Part shown: positions 1 to 13,197 of the stretch, one piece after another
How the letters are laid out: each line of letters begins with the position of its first letter
Position numbering within the stretch: the first letter of the stretch is position 1
DNA from: Petrosia ficiformis
Lineage: Eukaryota > Porifera > Demospongiae > Haplosclerida > Petrosiidae
Direction: 5' to 3'
DNA: 64,000 nucleotides
Assembly: GCA_947044365.1 (NCBI GenBank)
Contig: OX345636.1
Location: 37,845,212 to 37,909,211, forward strand
Translations under genes and position numbers: made by a program
Notes under the pieces: generated by a model
What the model saw: only the letters and a program-made list of their open reading frames with translations
Told to the model about the DNA's origin: nothing
Databases searched by the model: none

Positions 1-1641
1 ATGACATTTCAGGTTATAGCACATTAACTCTCACCAAGCAATGATACTTCAGGTTATAGTCCCATGAACACACTAACTCTCACCTAGTAATGATACTTCA
101 GGTTATAGTGCCATGAACACACTAACTCTCACCAAGCAATGATACTTCAGGTTATAGTCCCATGAACACACTAACTCTCACCTAGTAATGATACTTCAGG
201 TTATAGTGCCATGAACACACTAACTCTCACCCAGTAATTACACCTCAGCCATGAACACATTAACTCTCACCTAGTAATAACACTTCAAGTTATAGTGCCA
301 TGAACACACTAACTCTCACCTAGTAATAACACTTCAGGTTATAGTGTCATGAACACACTAACTCTCACCCAGTAATGACACGTCAGGTTATATATAGTGC
401 CATGAACACACGAACTCACCCAGTAATGACATTTCAGGTTATAGCACATTAACTCTCACCAAGCAATGATACTTCAGGTTATAGTCCCATGAACACACTA
501 ACTCTCACCTAGTAATGATACTTCAGGTTATAGTGCCATGAACACACTAACTCTCACCAAGCAATGATACTTCAGGTTATAGTCCCATGAACACACTAAC
601 TCTCACCTAGTAATGATACTTCAGGTTATACTGCCATGAACACACTAACTCTCACCAAGCAATGACACTTCAGGTTATAGTCCCATGAACACACTAACTT
701 TCACCCAGTAATGACACTTCAGCCATGAACACATTAACTCTCACCTAGTAATAACACTTCAGGTTATAGTGCCATGAACACACTAACTCTCACCCAGTAA
801 TTACACCTCAGCCATGAACACATTAACTCTCACCTAGTAATAACACTTCAGGTTATAGTGCCATGAACACACTAACTCTCACCCAGTAATGACACTTCAG
901 CCATGAACACATTAACTCTCACCTAGTAATAACACTTCAGGTTATAGTGCCATGAACACACTAACTCTCACCCAGTAATTACACCTCAGCCATGAACACA
1001 TTAACTCTCACCTAGTAATAACACTTCAGGTTATAGTGCCATGAACACACAAACTCTCACCTAGTAATGACACTTCAGGTTATAGTGCCATGAACACATT
1101 AACTCTCACCTAGTAATGACACTTCAGGTTATAGTGCCATGAACACATTAACTCTCACCAAGTAATGACACTTCAGGTTATAGTGCCATGAACACACAAA
1201 CTCTCACCTAGTAATGACACTTCAGGTTATAGTGCCATGAACACATTAACTCTCACCTAGTAATGACACTTCAGGTTATAGTGCCATGAACACACCAACT
1301 TTCACCCAGTAATTACACCTCAGCCATGAACACATTAACTCTCACCTAGTAATGACACTTCAGGTTATAGTGCCATGAACACACTAACTCTCACCCAGTA
1401 ATTACACCTCAGCCATGAACACATTAACTCTCACCTAGTAATAACACTTCAGGTTATAGTGCCATGAACACACAAACTCTCACCTAGTAATGACACTTCA
1501 GGTTATAGTGCCATGAACACACTAACTCTTACCTAGTAATGACACTTCAGGTTATAGTGCCATGAACACACTAACTCTCTCCCAGTAATGACACTTCAGG
1601 TTATAGTGCCATGAACACACTAACTCTCACCTAGTAATGAT
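1..1641. repeat. Minisatellite with 49-bp and ~39-bp units
   Basis: Tandem array running from the window edge to about 1641. The main unit is about 49 bp (core words ACTTCAGGTTATAG, CATGAACACA and CTAACTCTCACC, ending AGTAAT). A shorter unit of about 39 bp lacks the GGTTATAGTG part and reads CCTCAGCCATGAACACATT. The two unit types are interspersed, and blocks recur (the start of the array is repeated near 420-600), so there is higher-order structure. No long ORF crosses it. It lies just beyond the 3' end of the TBC gene and probably continues outside the window. Confidence 0.95.
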
Positions 1642-1843
1642 GCTACTTATGGTCTCAGCTATGTTTTTAAAAAATAATTAATAGATAACTAAACTGTTCA
1701 TTCTATCATGAATTTCATATTGATAAAAGGAACAAAAACTTCCATACACATAACAGATCACATGAAAAATGATAAAAAATGAATTATTGTGCTTCTGCAT
1801 TCAATAAATTAATTTCTTTATCATCATTATAATTATTTACATA

Positions 1844-4800
1844 TTAAATGTCAACTTCTTTGAAACCTTTAAGGACACTTTGTCGACAATATTTATAGAA
1901 AAGTTTTTCAGCCTCTAATAGCACTTTATTCAAGTTCATGTTCATACATAAGCTGGAAAAAGAAAGGAGAATATAATAATTAGCATTTAGAAGTTTAAAT
2001 AGCTAGAAATAAAATGTCATTAAGACTCTGAAAATTAATTTAACGGTAACTTTTAATATCTATAATTCAGTTTGTTACACTAAATATGCTATACTACAGT
2101 TACTCCCCTACATGTACATGTACAGTAATGCTATCTATCTATAAACAATAATCCATCCATCCATCCATCCATCCATCCATCCACCCATCCATCCATTCAC
2201 CTAACCACTTAACCACCCACCCACCCATCCATCCATCCATCCATCCATCCACCTACCTACCTACCTACCCATCCATCCATCCATCCATCCATCCATCCAT
2301 CCATCCATCCATCCATCCACCCATCCATTCACCTAACCACACACCCACCCACCCATCCATCCATCCATCCATCCATCCATCCATCCATCCATCCATCCAT
2401 CCATCCATCCATTCACCCACCCAACCATCCATCCATCCATCCATCCATCTATCCATCCATCCATCCACCTATCCATCCATCATCCATCCATCCATCCGCC
2501 CATCCACCTACCATCCATCCATCAACTTAATCATCAACCTGTCTATCCATCACTTACCCATCCACCTATCCATCCATTCATCCATCCATCCTTTTACTAA
2601 CCTATTCAAATATCCATACACACTTGCAGCATCTCTCTCCCTGGATACTTCTTCTTTATTTAATATTAGTATTGCTATGCAGATGAATATGTCAAAAGTG
2701 AATTCCATGTTAAGACCAGGTTGTATAGCTCGTACCTCCCCACCTGTTAACAAACAAATTAACAAATTGTAAATATGAGGATTATAAATCCATGTATGTC
2801 TGTCATTTGGTATGTTTGTGTTCACTGACTCCACTCTCTACATTAGTGCTGTGCCTATATGGGTATAGGTGCCTATACCTAGTATAGGACTGACTCCACT
2901 CTCTACATTAGTGCTGTGCCTATATGGGTATAGGTGCCTATACCTAGGTATACATGTAGGTATAGGCAAGTAGTATAGGGGCAGATTCACACTCTACTAA
3001 CCAAGTTTTGAAATTTACTAGTACTATTTTACTGTAGGAAAAGACTGATACAACAGTCGGATTCATGTTTTTTGAGCCATTTCCATCTTTTCTAGTAATT
3101 TGTGAGTTTCATTTTCCAACAGAAATGGCTATATAGAGCAGTGATAAAAATTAGTGATGCATATGAGCATTTACTAGAAAATGAGTGAACACAGGTATAT
3201 ATAGGTATAGGTATAGGTATAGGTTTAGGCAGTTTCAGTTGCCTATAATATCTGTATCTGAATTATAGGCAAAACCCAGTATAGGTACATCACTAGTGTG
3301 TTTGTTTTAAATAACCTTCAGCTTCAAATTCTTCAGCGGCTGCCTTATCAAGTGCTATCAAAGCTCTGTCACTTGAAAGTTCAAGATACCGACTAGAAAC
3401 AACCTCTAAGAGACGTAAGCTATCAGCAAAATTAAATTCTCTCTTGAAGTCAAGAAGAAGCCACCTGGAAAAAAATTATAAATTAAAATACAAAGAAAAT
3501 ACATGTACATGTATAGTATAACTATAACTAAAATTAGTCATTTTTGTCAAACTAAAACAACACTACCACAGGGTCTAATGTATGTATATACATGTATGTA
3601 AATATATGTTTGTGGCCACTTATGTGAGTATGTGTTGTATACGTAGATAAGGCTTGGTCATTTAATGGGCATGGCACGTAAAAGAAGATTCAGGAAGAAT
3701 GTATACTGTTGTTATAGAATACACTTCCAGCAATTGTGTTCCCTTTTTGACATCATCCTCACCTTCTTCTGTCTGTAATAAATACAATATTACATTAACA
3801 ATTAAGTTAACTTAAACTGTGGAATGAGTGAGATCATATTAATGAATGTACATGTACATCTACTAGACTAATGATAATCATAATAGTGGCAAGCCTGTGC
3901 AGTGAGTAAGCAAGAATTTGAAATTAGTTTTCTATTTAACAGAATATATACTGAAGAATACGATAACCATCCTTCAAAGTAGCATTCAAGCAAGCTAGCA
4001 AGTAAACAAGATGATGCAAGAATCAACAAGTAAGTATAAGTTTTAGAGTTTCAGACTTGAGGAAGTCATCACTTAGAATCTTGATGGAGTACTTCAGTTT
4101 CTCTGCACTTAGCTGCACTGGAGTTACAATTACTTCTTCGGGTCCCAGTTTTCAAGTACACAGAAAGGTAGTGCCATCAACAATGATTGATACATGTTGT
4201 ACATACGTATAGTCATTGCACAGCAATTATAGGTATCTTATTATTATTTTCATACAGTACATGTACATTTACCTATGACAGAATAGATAATCCCTACACT
4301 CAGATATCTCAAAGAATCGAAACAACTCCTCATCAACTTCTTGTAGAAGACCTTTTACTAAGGCTGTGGAATTAATGTACATACATGACTACATTAATTA
4401 GCCAAATCAAAACACTTTATGATACTCACAAATGAAATTAAATATTTTGTAATCATCCACACAACATCCTTGTGATTGTTTCCAGGGGGTTAAATCAATA
4501 ATTATATATTCGCTTTGTGCCACATACATGTATGCATATGCATGTGTGGCATACATACATGTACATGTAGTTAAGGATCGAATTAAGTTGCATCATTCTG
4601 GGGGGGGGGGGGGCTCAGTCAATATATGGATGTACATGTACTATATAGAGAACACTGATATACACAAATTCTCCACACTGGCTTAGAAAAATAACAATCA
4701 GCCACCCGGCATGGTTTAGAAAATAAGCATGGCTAACAAAATTAGCAGCCACAATGGCTTAGAAAATTAGAAGTAAAAATGGAACACTAAATGCCTAGTA

Positions 4801-7800
4801 TGAGAACTGGGAATGGTGGGTTTAAAATCTTTGATGGCTAACCAACTCTTCCAGTGTCCATATAATAATAATAATAATAATAATAGTACAATTATATACT
4901 GTAGCAAGTATATTGTATGTACGTAACTATAAGTATAGAACTGCCGTAAACTTTAAGTTGGATACATGTGCAAGACCTGAGCTACACTCAGCACCTGCTC
5001 TTATAAAAGCAGCTGGCAAGCATTAACTACACATGCAACACATAAAGAAGCACTGATTAGTACAGTTTTGAAGAAGTACTAATCAATGCTACTGATCAAA
5101 GCCTAGTATGTGTGATAAGTCACATTTCTTGTCAAGCCCAGCCTAACATTAATCTGTAAGCAAATACCTTCCTCGATAATATGTTTGCATACACTACAAT
5201 TAACTATTTAAAAAACAAAATTGTCTTATTTTGTCAAAAATGGTAGTGTGGTGTTTCCCGTTTTCTATAGTAATTAAGATATCTAAATGTACATGTACAA
5301 ACCTATTTTACACATCATGGTATCTTCAAGAAAATCTGGTCTCTTCTTCTCCATATATGAACAAAACATCCAATAGCTATCAATTTCTGAATTCGTTACG
5401 ACAAGAAACCGAGCAAGTATATCATTCATACCTTGTGAATATCCTATATCTGTATATATGTAGTAGCAGATATAATTGAGAAATGTCCTGATGATTCAGT
5501 GATGAATATAATATTGCACATTGCAGGGTTGGGTCAAGCCCTGTAAAAAAGAGCTTGAGCACAAGCTTAAGTCCCTCAAATTTTGTCAAGCTCAAGCTCA
5601 AGCCCAAGCTCAAGCCCCAGCCCAACTAATTTGAATTGGACTTAACTTTAAGCTCAACCCCTTGGTTAAAAGGCTTAAGTCTGAGCTCAAGCCTTTTCTT
5701 TGGACAATTGGTATCATAATTAGATTTCATGAACATCAATTGTTCAAATCTTGAGTCACTTAGGCGACATCTGTCCGGTTGATAAATTTTACACGCTATG
5801 CTGAACAATCTTTCGACTGCTACTGATGATGCTGAAATGGTATTTTTTATTAACTGAAAGAAATTTCATGAACTCAAAGTGGGCTTAAGTACAAGCCCAG
5901 TAATTAGCACTTGAGCTTAAGTACAAGCACTAGCTCTTGAGCTTGTAAACAAAAAGGGCTTCAAGCCCTCTCAAGCTCCTGGGCTCAAGCTCAAAAGGGC
6001 TTAAACTCCAAATGTAAATTTGGAACATAATGCATGGGCACACAGGTACACATGGACTTGAGGGGCTTGGTCAATAATGGGAATGGCATGTAATAGAATG
6101 CATGCTTGAGCACTACATTGTAGGAAGAATTAATCTGCTTGACTTCTTGTCATTTATATAGAAACTGGAACTAAGCTGCTCTAGTTGCTGAAATATATTG
6201 TAATACACATGTATACTGGATAATAGCGATGTTTCTGTCCCACCTTTTAATTTTAAAGTTAATAGCACTAACTTTAAATTTAAAGCATGGGTTGTAAAAT
6301 GTAGTGCAGACTAAACATTATGTACCATCAATGCACTCTCCACCATTAATATTTATCACTGATAATAGTATGACATAATATTATTGTAATGCAATATCCG
6401 TGTGTAGTTAAATGACAAGAGGAATAATTATGATTTTGACTACCTGGATGAAACATAGCATATATGTGAAGAATTCTGTGGACTTTTCTTAAGTTCCTTT
6501 TGTGGCTGTGTACATGAAAAACATGAAAACATGAAACAAACAAATGAAAATAATAATTATAATAATATAAATTGTTCAAAAAAGGATCTCATATCATCAC
6601 TTCTTGTAAAATTGTAATATGAATGAATTTGTAAAAAGGGAGTATGCTAGTGTTATCATTTGCTATATAGCAATTTTGTGTAGAAAGCCAACAAACAATT
6701 GCTATTCCTGGATAACAAATGTCATTGGTTTCGTTTGTAAAATTGAACTTTAGGAGTTGTCTACATACTCACCGGTCCTTATGCTAACTTTGAAGCAAGC
6801 CTTCAAGCCTTTCTTAACATGCATGAGAATCTGATACAACTCGACTGTCTTTAGCAATCACGCCCATCTTTGTCAAGACAATCTTTTTGCTATTTTCACA
6901 TGGAATAAAGAACTGTGACTGCAGGCGAACTTGGACAGAGCCTTAACCTTCTGGAATATTAACTTTGTTTAAATAAAATCTTGGTCATTGGGCTCGTTAA
7001 CCATGCCCATATTTCAGCAATGATTAATAACAAACGTTAATTAAACATTTAAACGTAATTAAACGGTTTCAATACAACATTAACAGTACGATACAATCAG
7101 TTTCGTACTACAGTCATTCTACAAAACGAAACGTTAACTTTATTTTGACTTGTACTGTATTTGGTGGAAAAACAACCCTTTCTGCTAATTTGATTACACA
7201 TATATGTACTATGTAGCTAACAAATATTATCAAGATATGATATTGGAATATACATGTGCTAATGCAATATCATCCAGCTCTAATTTACATGCATTTGCAT
7301 TTGTATAGGTGGTACACATGTACAGTATACAGTATACAAGTACATGTCAATAAAACGTCACCATACGGTACAATAGTTATATTATCACACTACAGTAGTT
7401 CAAAAGTGGTTTGACAGTAATTTGTGTACTTGTCAATTGAACACCACAGTAGTAAGACAGTAGTTCCTATACTATACTGACAGTAGAACTAAGGTAATGT
7501 TTTATTGACATATACTGTATGTACATTTTGTGACATAAAAAGGAATGAACTAAAGTGAAGTATAAACCTGAAATAATGAACTGTTCTGTCTGTTCTTTTG
7601 ACATCTCTGAGGATGACTCGTTTGCTCTTTGGATACGAATGATCCAAATCAACTGGCTGTCTAGTTGCAAAGACTTTCGATGGGAACTCCAAGATAGTTA
7701 AGAGTGATCTCCCTTCTTCATCCAATAAAGAAGAGTTGTCAATATTTGGAAGTACATGTGCGTTACAATATGGACAAGATGAAGCTGTCATGAAGTCCAG

Positions 7801-10800
7801 TTTAGGTTGTGTAGGGGAATGTTCTTAGAAAATCAACATTGAAATGAGAAGAGAAGATGAGAATGAGGATGAGGATGAGTATGAGGATGAGGATGAGGAT
7901 GAAAACAAGGATAAATATGAGTATAAGGATGAATATGAGTATAAGTATGAGGATGAGTATGAGTATGAGTATGAGTATGAGGATGAGGATGAGTATGAGG
8001 ATGAGTATGAGTATGACGATGAGTATAAGGATGAGTATGAGGAGGAAAATGAGGATGAATATGAGTATGAGTATGAGGATGAAATGAGGATGAATATAAG
8101 TATAAGGATAAATATGAGTATAAGTATGAGTATGAGTATGAGTATGAGTATGAATATAAGTATAAGTATGAGTATGAATATGAGTATAAGTATGAGTATG
8201 AGTATGAGTATGAAAATGAGTATGAATATGAATATGAGTATGAATATGAGTATAAGGACGAGGAAGAGTACGAGGATGATTATAAGGACAAGTATGAGTA
8301 CGAGGATGAAAATGAGGATGAATATGAGTGAGTATGAAGATGAAAATAAGTATGAATATGAGGATGAATATGAGTACATGTATAAGGACGAGGAAGAGAA
8401 GAGTATGAGGATGAGTGTGAGTATGAGTATGAGGATGAAAGCAAAAATGAATATGAGTATGAGTTTGAGTATGCGGATGAGGATCATGAAGAGAAGAAAA
8501 AGGAATGAGAAGGTTGAAGAGGAGAGGAGACAAAAAAAGCAAGATAGATGATAAAAGGATGATAATAAAATAAATAAATGGAACATGAAAGAGCAATCAG
8601 GAAATCAATAAAGGAAAGTCATGAGCTAGTCATATATTACAGATATCTTACTATTCTCATGTCTTGTACTGTCAAAAGAGGTGTTGTTCATCATCCCTTT
8701 AACTGGACTGGAATCAACCCTTGTTACTTGCTCTGCAAAAGTATATATTTTGCTTTTCTGTGGTTCATCTAATAGAAGATACATGTACAATACTAATACA
8801 TGTATACGATATACTTTGTAATTACAGACATTTTACTAGAAAAACACTAATAGTACACAAAAATATCATGAGGGCTAAAAGCATATAAATCATGTTGAAA
8901 GACTGCCACTGTCTATACTCAACTAAGTACTTGTTCTTGAGTCTTCACCGAGTATTTGTATATACATGTATGTACAAATACTGTGTACTGGTACTTGTAC
9001 TTACCTCTAGCTTCTTCATCTTCTTCCTCTCCTTCGCTAGAGAAAAGATACTCCAATGGATCCGAAGAAGGTTCTTCATCCGGTAGAGATATTGTCTTAT
9101 CCAGTACAACCCAACGATCATGTAATGCTCTATATCGAGCATGATTTTCTAAATCTAATGTCTTCTGCTCTCTAAAAATAGGATTAAAAGATAGATGAAT
9201 GCAATAATAATAATAATGTACAAGAGTATAGTAAAGAAAATGATAATAGATGAGCGATGAAATGATAAGATGATGAGATGATGAGATGATGAGATGATGG
9301 ATATGAAGCATTTATGCATCTACATGTACGATCATATAAAAAATATAATTATAGGTACACATGTACATGTATGTATGACTTCTACATGAAAAAGGTATCA
9401 TTAACACATGCAATATGGTATGTATGAGATGTACATGTACATGCATCTTAGGCCTTATTTTGTTGGATGAATTGAAAACATCGTGTTGATTATAAAACAA
9501 TGAATTGGATGACCAAGATTACAAAATGCTATTTTGTAGGGCTGGGAAAACAGGTCCAGTGGAACCTCTGTAAACTGACTCCTCTTTATTCCGAAATAAT
9601 GCACAAACCAACAAAAAATGAGGCAAGGATCACTTTTGTTTATGAATACTGAAAACTCAGTAATTTGACTAGGTTTTTGAACCAGTCACGTGGAATTCTT
9701 TTCTATAATCTGGGAAAATGGCACAGAGAGGGCATAAACAACTAACTTTAGAGAAGAAAATTGAACTGATAAAAGATAGTGAAGCTGTCCCAAAGCCCAG
9801 GCAAGATGATTTGAGCAAACAGTTTGGAATTTGGAGAAGTACTGTCAGCGATATTCTCCAAAAACGCACTAAATAGTTGGTGGCCTGGAGATCCAATCAC
9901 TCGGCTAAACATAAGAGAATTGTGAAGACCACACCAGCTGAGTCTCTGAACGAGCAAAAGAGAGATCCTAAAGACAAATAGTGACTATATTTCTTGCTAT
10001 GACTCTGAATTACATGTGTATGTAGTACTATGTACTTCCTGTTTGCAGCAAACTGTAGTACTCATGAAGTACTATCTGTGATACAGTACAGGTATAAGAT
10101 GTAATTCGAAACATTTAGCCTTTTTCATCCGGTTCTACGTATGAGAGAAACACATTTTATGCATTAAAAGGTCAGTAAACTGATGGAGAAAGATTTCATC
10201 TTCACCTGATGAAATAAGGAATGGATCTTACATCAGTTATGATGACATAGAAGGAGATTCAGATCGATGAAGCACATGTAGTGGATGTACTAATCAGCAA
10301 ATATAAGTGTAATAACAGAAGATGGTAAAGGTAAAAGATTTCTAGAACAATGTGTTGCAGTGATATTTAGGTTTGCTATTCTAATGTGAATAAAAGAATG
10401 TTTATAATCAATATGTTCACAAGGTTTTTTTTACTTTTCTGCCGATACTCAACATGTGTGAAAATATCAAAATTTCTTCACAACCGACTGTAAAAAATCA
10501 TTCTGTATTCACTGACTACATGTTTCATTTTACCCATAGTGGCAACAAAAACCATTTCTGATTGTGGAAGTTAAACAGCAAGATATAAGTTGCCATATTG
10601 GACCAACAAAAGCTTTCGCTCAAATGCTGAGGGAAGTACACATTTTGTCAGAACATTTGTCACAAGGTGCATCACTGCCTTTTATACTAACAAACTCGTT
10701 TACATGGGCAATGGGGTATTGTACAGTAACAAAAAAATAGAAAATTATACATAACGTCAGGAGCTACCATTAAAATTAAAATAATCTACCATCAATACCC

Positions 10801-13155
10801 CAATATTCACCAATAGACTTTCGGCTTCACTTGCAGGTTATATAGAGAATGGATCTTACATCTGATTATCAGTTATGATATTAGAAGATACAGATGACAT
10901 GTAGTAGTCAGCAAATAATAGTGCACACTGCAAAAACACTGGTGTGAGGCCCACACTAAATCATTTGCACACCATCAGTGTGGTGTCACACCAAACTTAA
11001 AAAGTGTGTTATTCACACCCAGTAACACACGTTTAGTGTACCCCTCACACTTCACGTGGATTGTCATTGTCGTTTGTTATATAGGTATGTCAACAATGTT
11101 TTTTTATGGCCCGTAGGGCCATCCCTATAATTGCTTTCCCACGGGTTCAAACTATATATAATTTATATATATTTTTTCTTGTGTCCACTTGCGCGAGTAT
11201 GTGTTGTATACGTAGTTAAGGAAGTTGCGTCATTCCCGGGGGCTTGGTCAATTAATGGGTGTGGCGCGTAAAAGAACGCGTGCTCGAACTCTACACGACC
11301 AGCTGTAAGAAACTTAAAGAAAGCTGCCTGTAGCTAAGACTGCTAACTAGTGCTAAGTAGCTTACGTAGAAACTGGAACTAGTAGCTAGCTATTCTGCCT
11401 GAAATATATTCCTAAAGTTCTACAAGGTCCTTTGAAAGGTCAGGAGAGTAGATAATCAAAATAATAACTATAATAAGCTGATGTGTTGTAGGCATGATAA
11501 AGTCAGCCATGATTACTGAATGCTGGACACCACAAAGCAGTCATAGGGAGACTTTTGTCTTCACTTAAATTTGTAAAGCAATCATAGGGATGTTTTTTTC
11601 TCTATATACACTTGTTTTTATTTTGTAATAAAATAAAATTTAAATTAACAATTATATATATGATATTGTGAAGATCAAAGGGAAACAATTGTATTCCAAT
11701 TAAATTACTATTAGACACATTGTACATAAATAATGGATGGTAATCTGCCAAGTCTACAGGCTGACACACGATATGAAGACAGTAGTTAACATGTATTTAA
11801 TTGTTTAGTTGTACATGGAAATGGAACGAATATGTGGTATTGACCATTTAAAGTTTATAATAAGAGAGTCATGGAGCCAAACTTGGTCTCGAAGGATTGT
11901 TGAACAGGCTGAACTTGAAAAACATAGTAATTCTCGTCTACGAAAGGTTATGTCTTTAAGTGGAGAATCTGAATACTGTGGTCAGTTGATAATGTTTATT
12001 CACATGGTTCAATTATAATCTTTGTACCACGGAAATTTTGTAATGATGTGCCGGCTAATTGAGCCACAGTTGCAACCTTTGTCTGGTGAATCTCTTCAAG
12101 GAGGATCAGTGAACACCTCAGAAGGAGCTAGGTTAGACATTGCTATGAATGGGTTCTGGGGTGGTCGCTTTGAAAGATCTTTTATTGATGTAAGAGTGTT
12201 TAATCTGCATGCACCATCTTACAGGAACCAGAATATGGACAGCTGTTATATGAGACATGAAAAGGAAAAAAAAAGGATTTATGAAAGGCGCATCTTAGAA
12301 GTTGAGCATGCTACCTTCACCCCATTAGTGTTTGCAGTCTCAGGTGGTATGGCAAGAGAATGCTCTGTCTTTTATAAACGTTTGGCTTCCATGGTGGCTG
12401 ATAAAAGAGGTGAATCATATAATGAGACTCTACGTTGGTTACGATGCTCATTGTCATTCATGTTACTCCGTTCGTCAATCCAATGTATTCGAGGAGCTCG
12501 TTCTTCCCGGCAAAGAGCAATCTACCAACCCACTGGCTTTATTGTTAATGAATCTCGGATCAATGTTGGCGGCTAGTGTCTTTATTCTCTTACCTGTGAC
12601 AATTAACTATAATTAATTCTGTACTGCTATTATTATTATTAGTTTTGTAAGTGTATTCCTGACCCTATTATAGATGGGTTTTTTTTGTTTTCCCTTATTA
12701 TTTATTATTATTTTTGCCTTCCTCTGTTCTCCATTTCACTCGAATAATAATAATAATAATAATAAAAAGAAATATGTGGTATTGATTCTAGAAATTTACA
12801 GGATGGCACAGTGATTCATTTATAAATTAAACAGCCATGGAATAAAAACATCCCCTTTTATTCGTAAACACAGTCGAAACAAAAGGAATAATATCTGAAC
12901 TTGTGTCTATTGAAATTGGTGCATTAGGCCACTGGCTGCCACACACCCGCTCCCACTACGGCAGCAGGTCTCTTCACTTTCCAAATCAGCTGCTACACAT
13001 CTTCTTGACTCAGCAGCGAAAGCTGTTGTTACGGCTTCTCACAGAATATTCTGTGCTCGTCTTAACCCATTATGGAACTAAGCTTAGCTATTATGTTAAT
13101 GTTTACACAAACATCATTGCTTATGTTTGTTTATTGGTTTACTTCTTATTCTAAA

Positions 13156-13197
<42 letters not shown>

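Noticed and set aside
1..1641. CRISPR-like regular repeats
   Set aside because: Units are contiguous with no unique spacers and the host is a eukaryote; it is a minisatellite. The same holds for 30240-31577.
2265..2468. MDGW-repeat ORF
   Set aside because: Translation of the (CCAT)n microsatellite in the TBC gene's last intron.
6346..6579. 77-codon minus-strand ORF taken as its own gene
   Set aside because: Only 6444-6505 of it is coding, as TBC exon 6 ([20 protein letters not shown]); the rest is intron.
7802..8596. ORFs of 235-264 codons on both strands
   Set aside because: They translate the GAGTAT/GAGGAT simple repeat; several frames stay open together and the peptides are pure two- or three-residue repeats.
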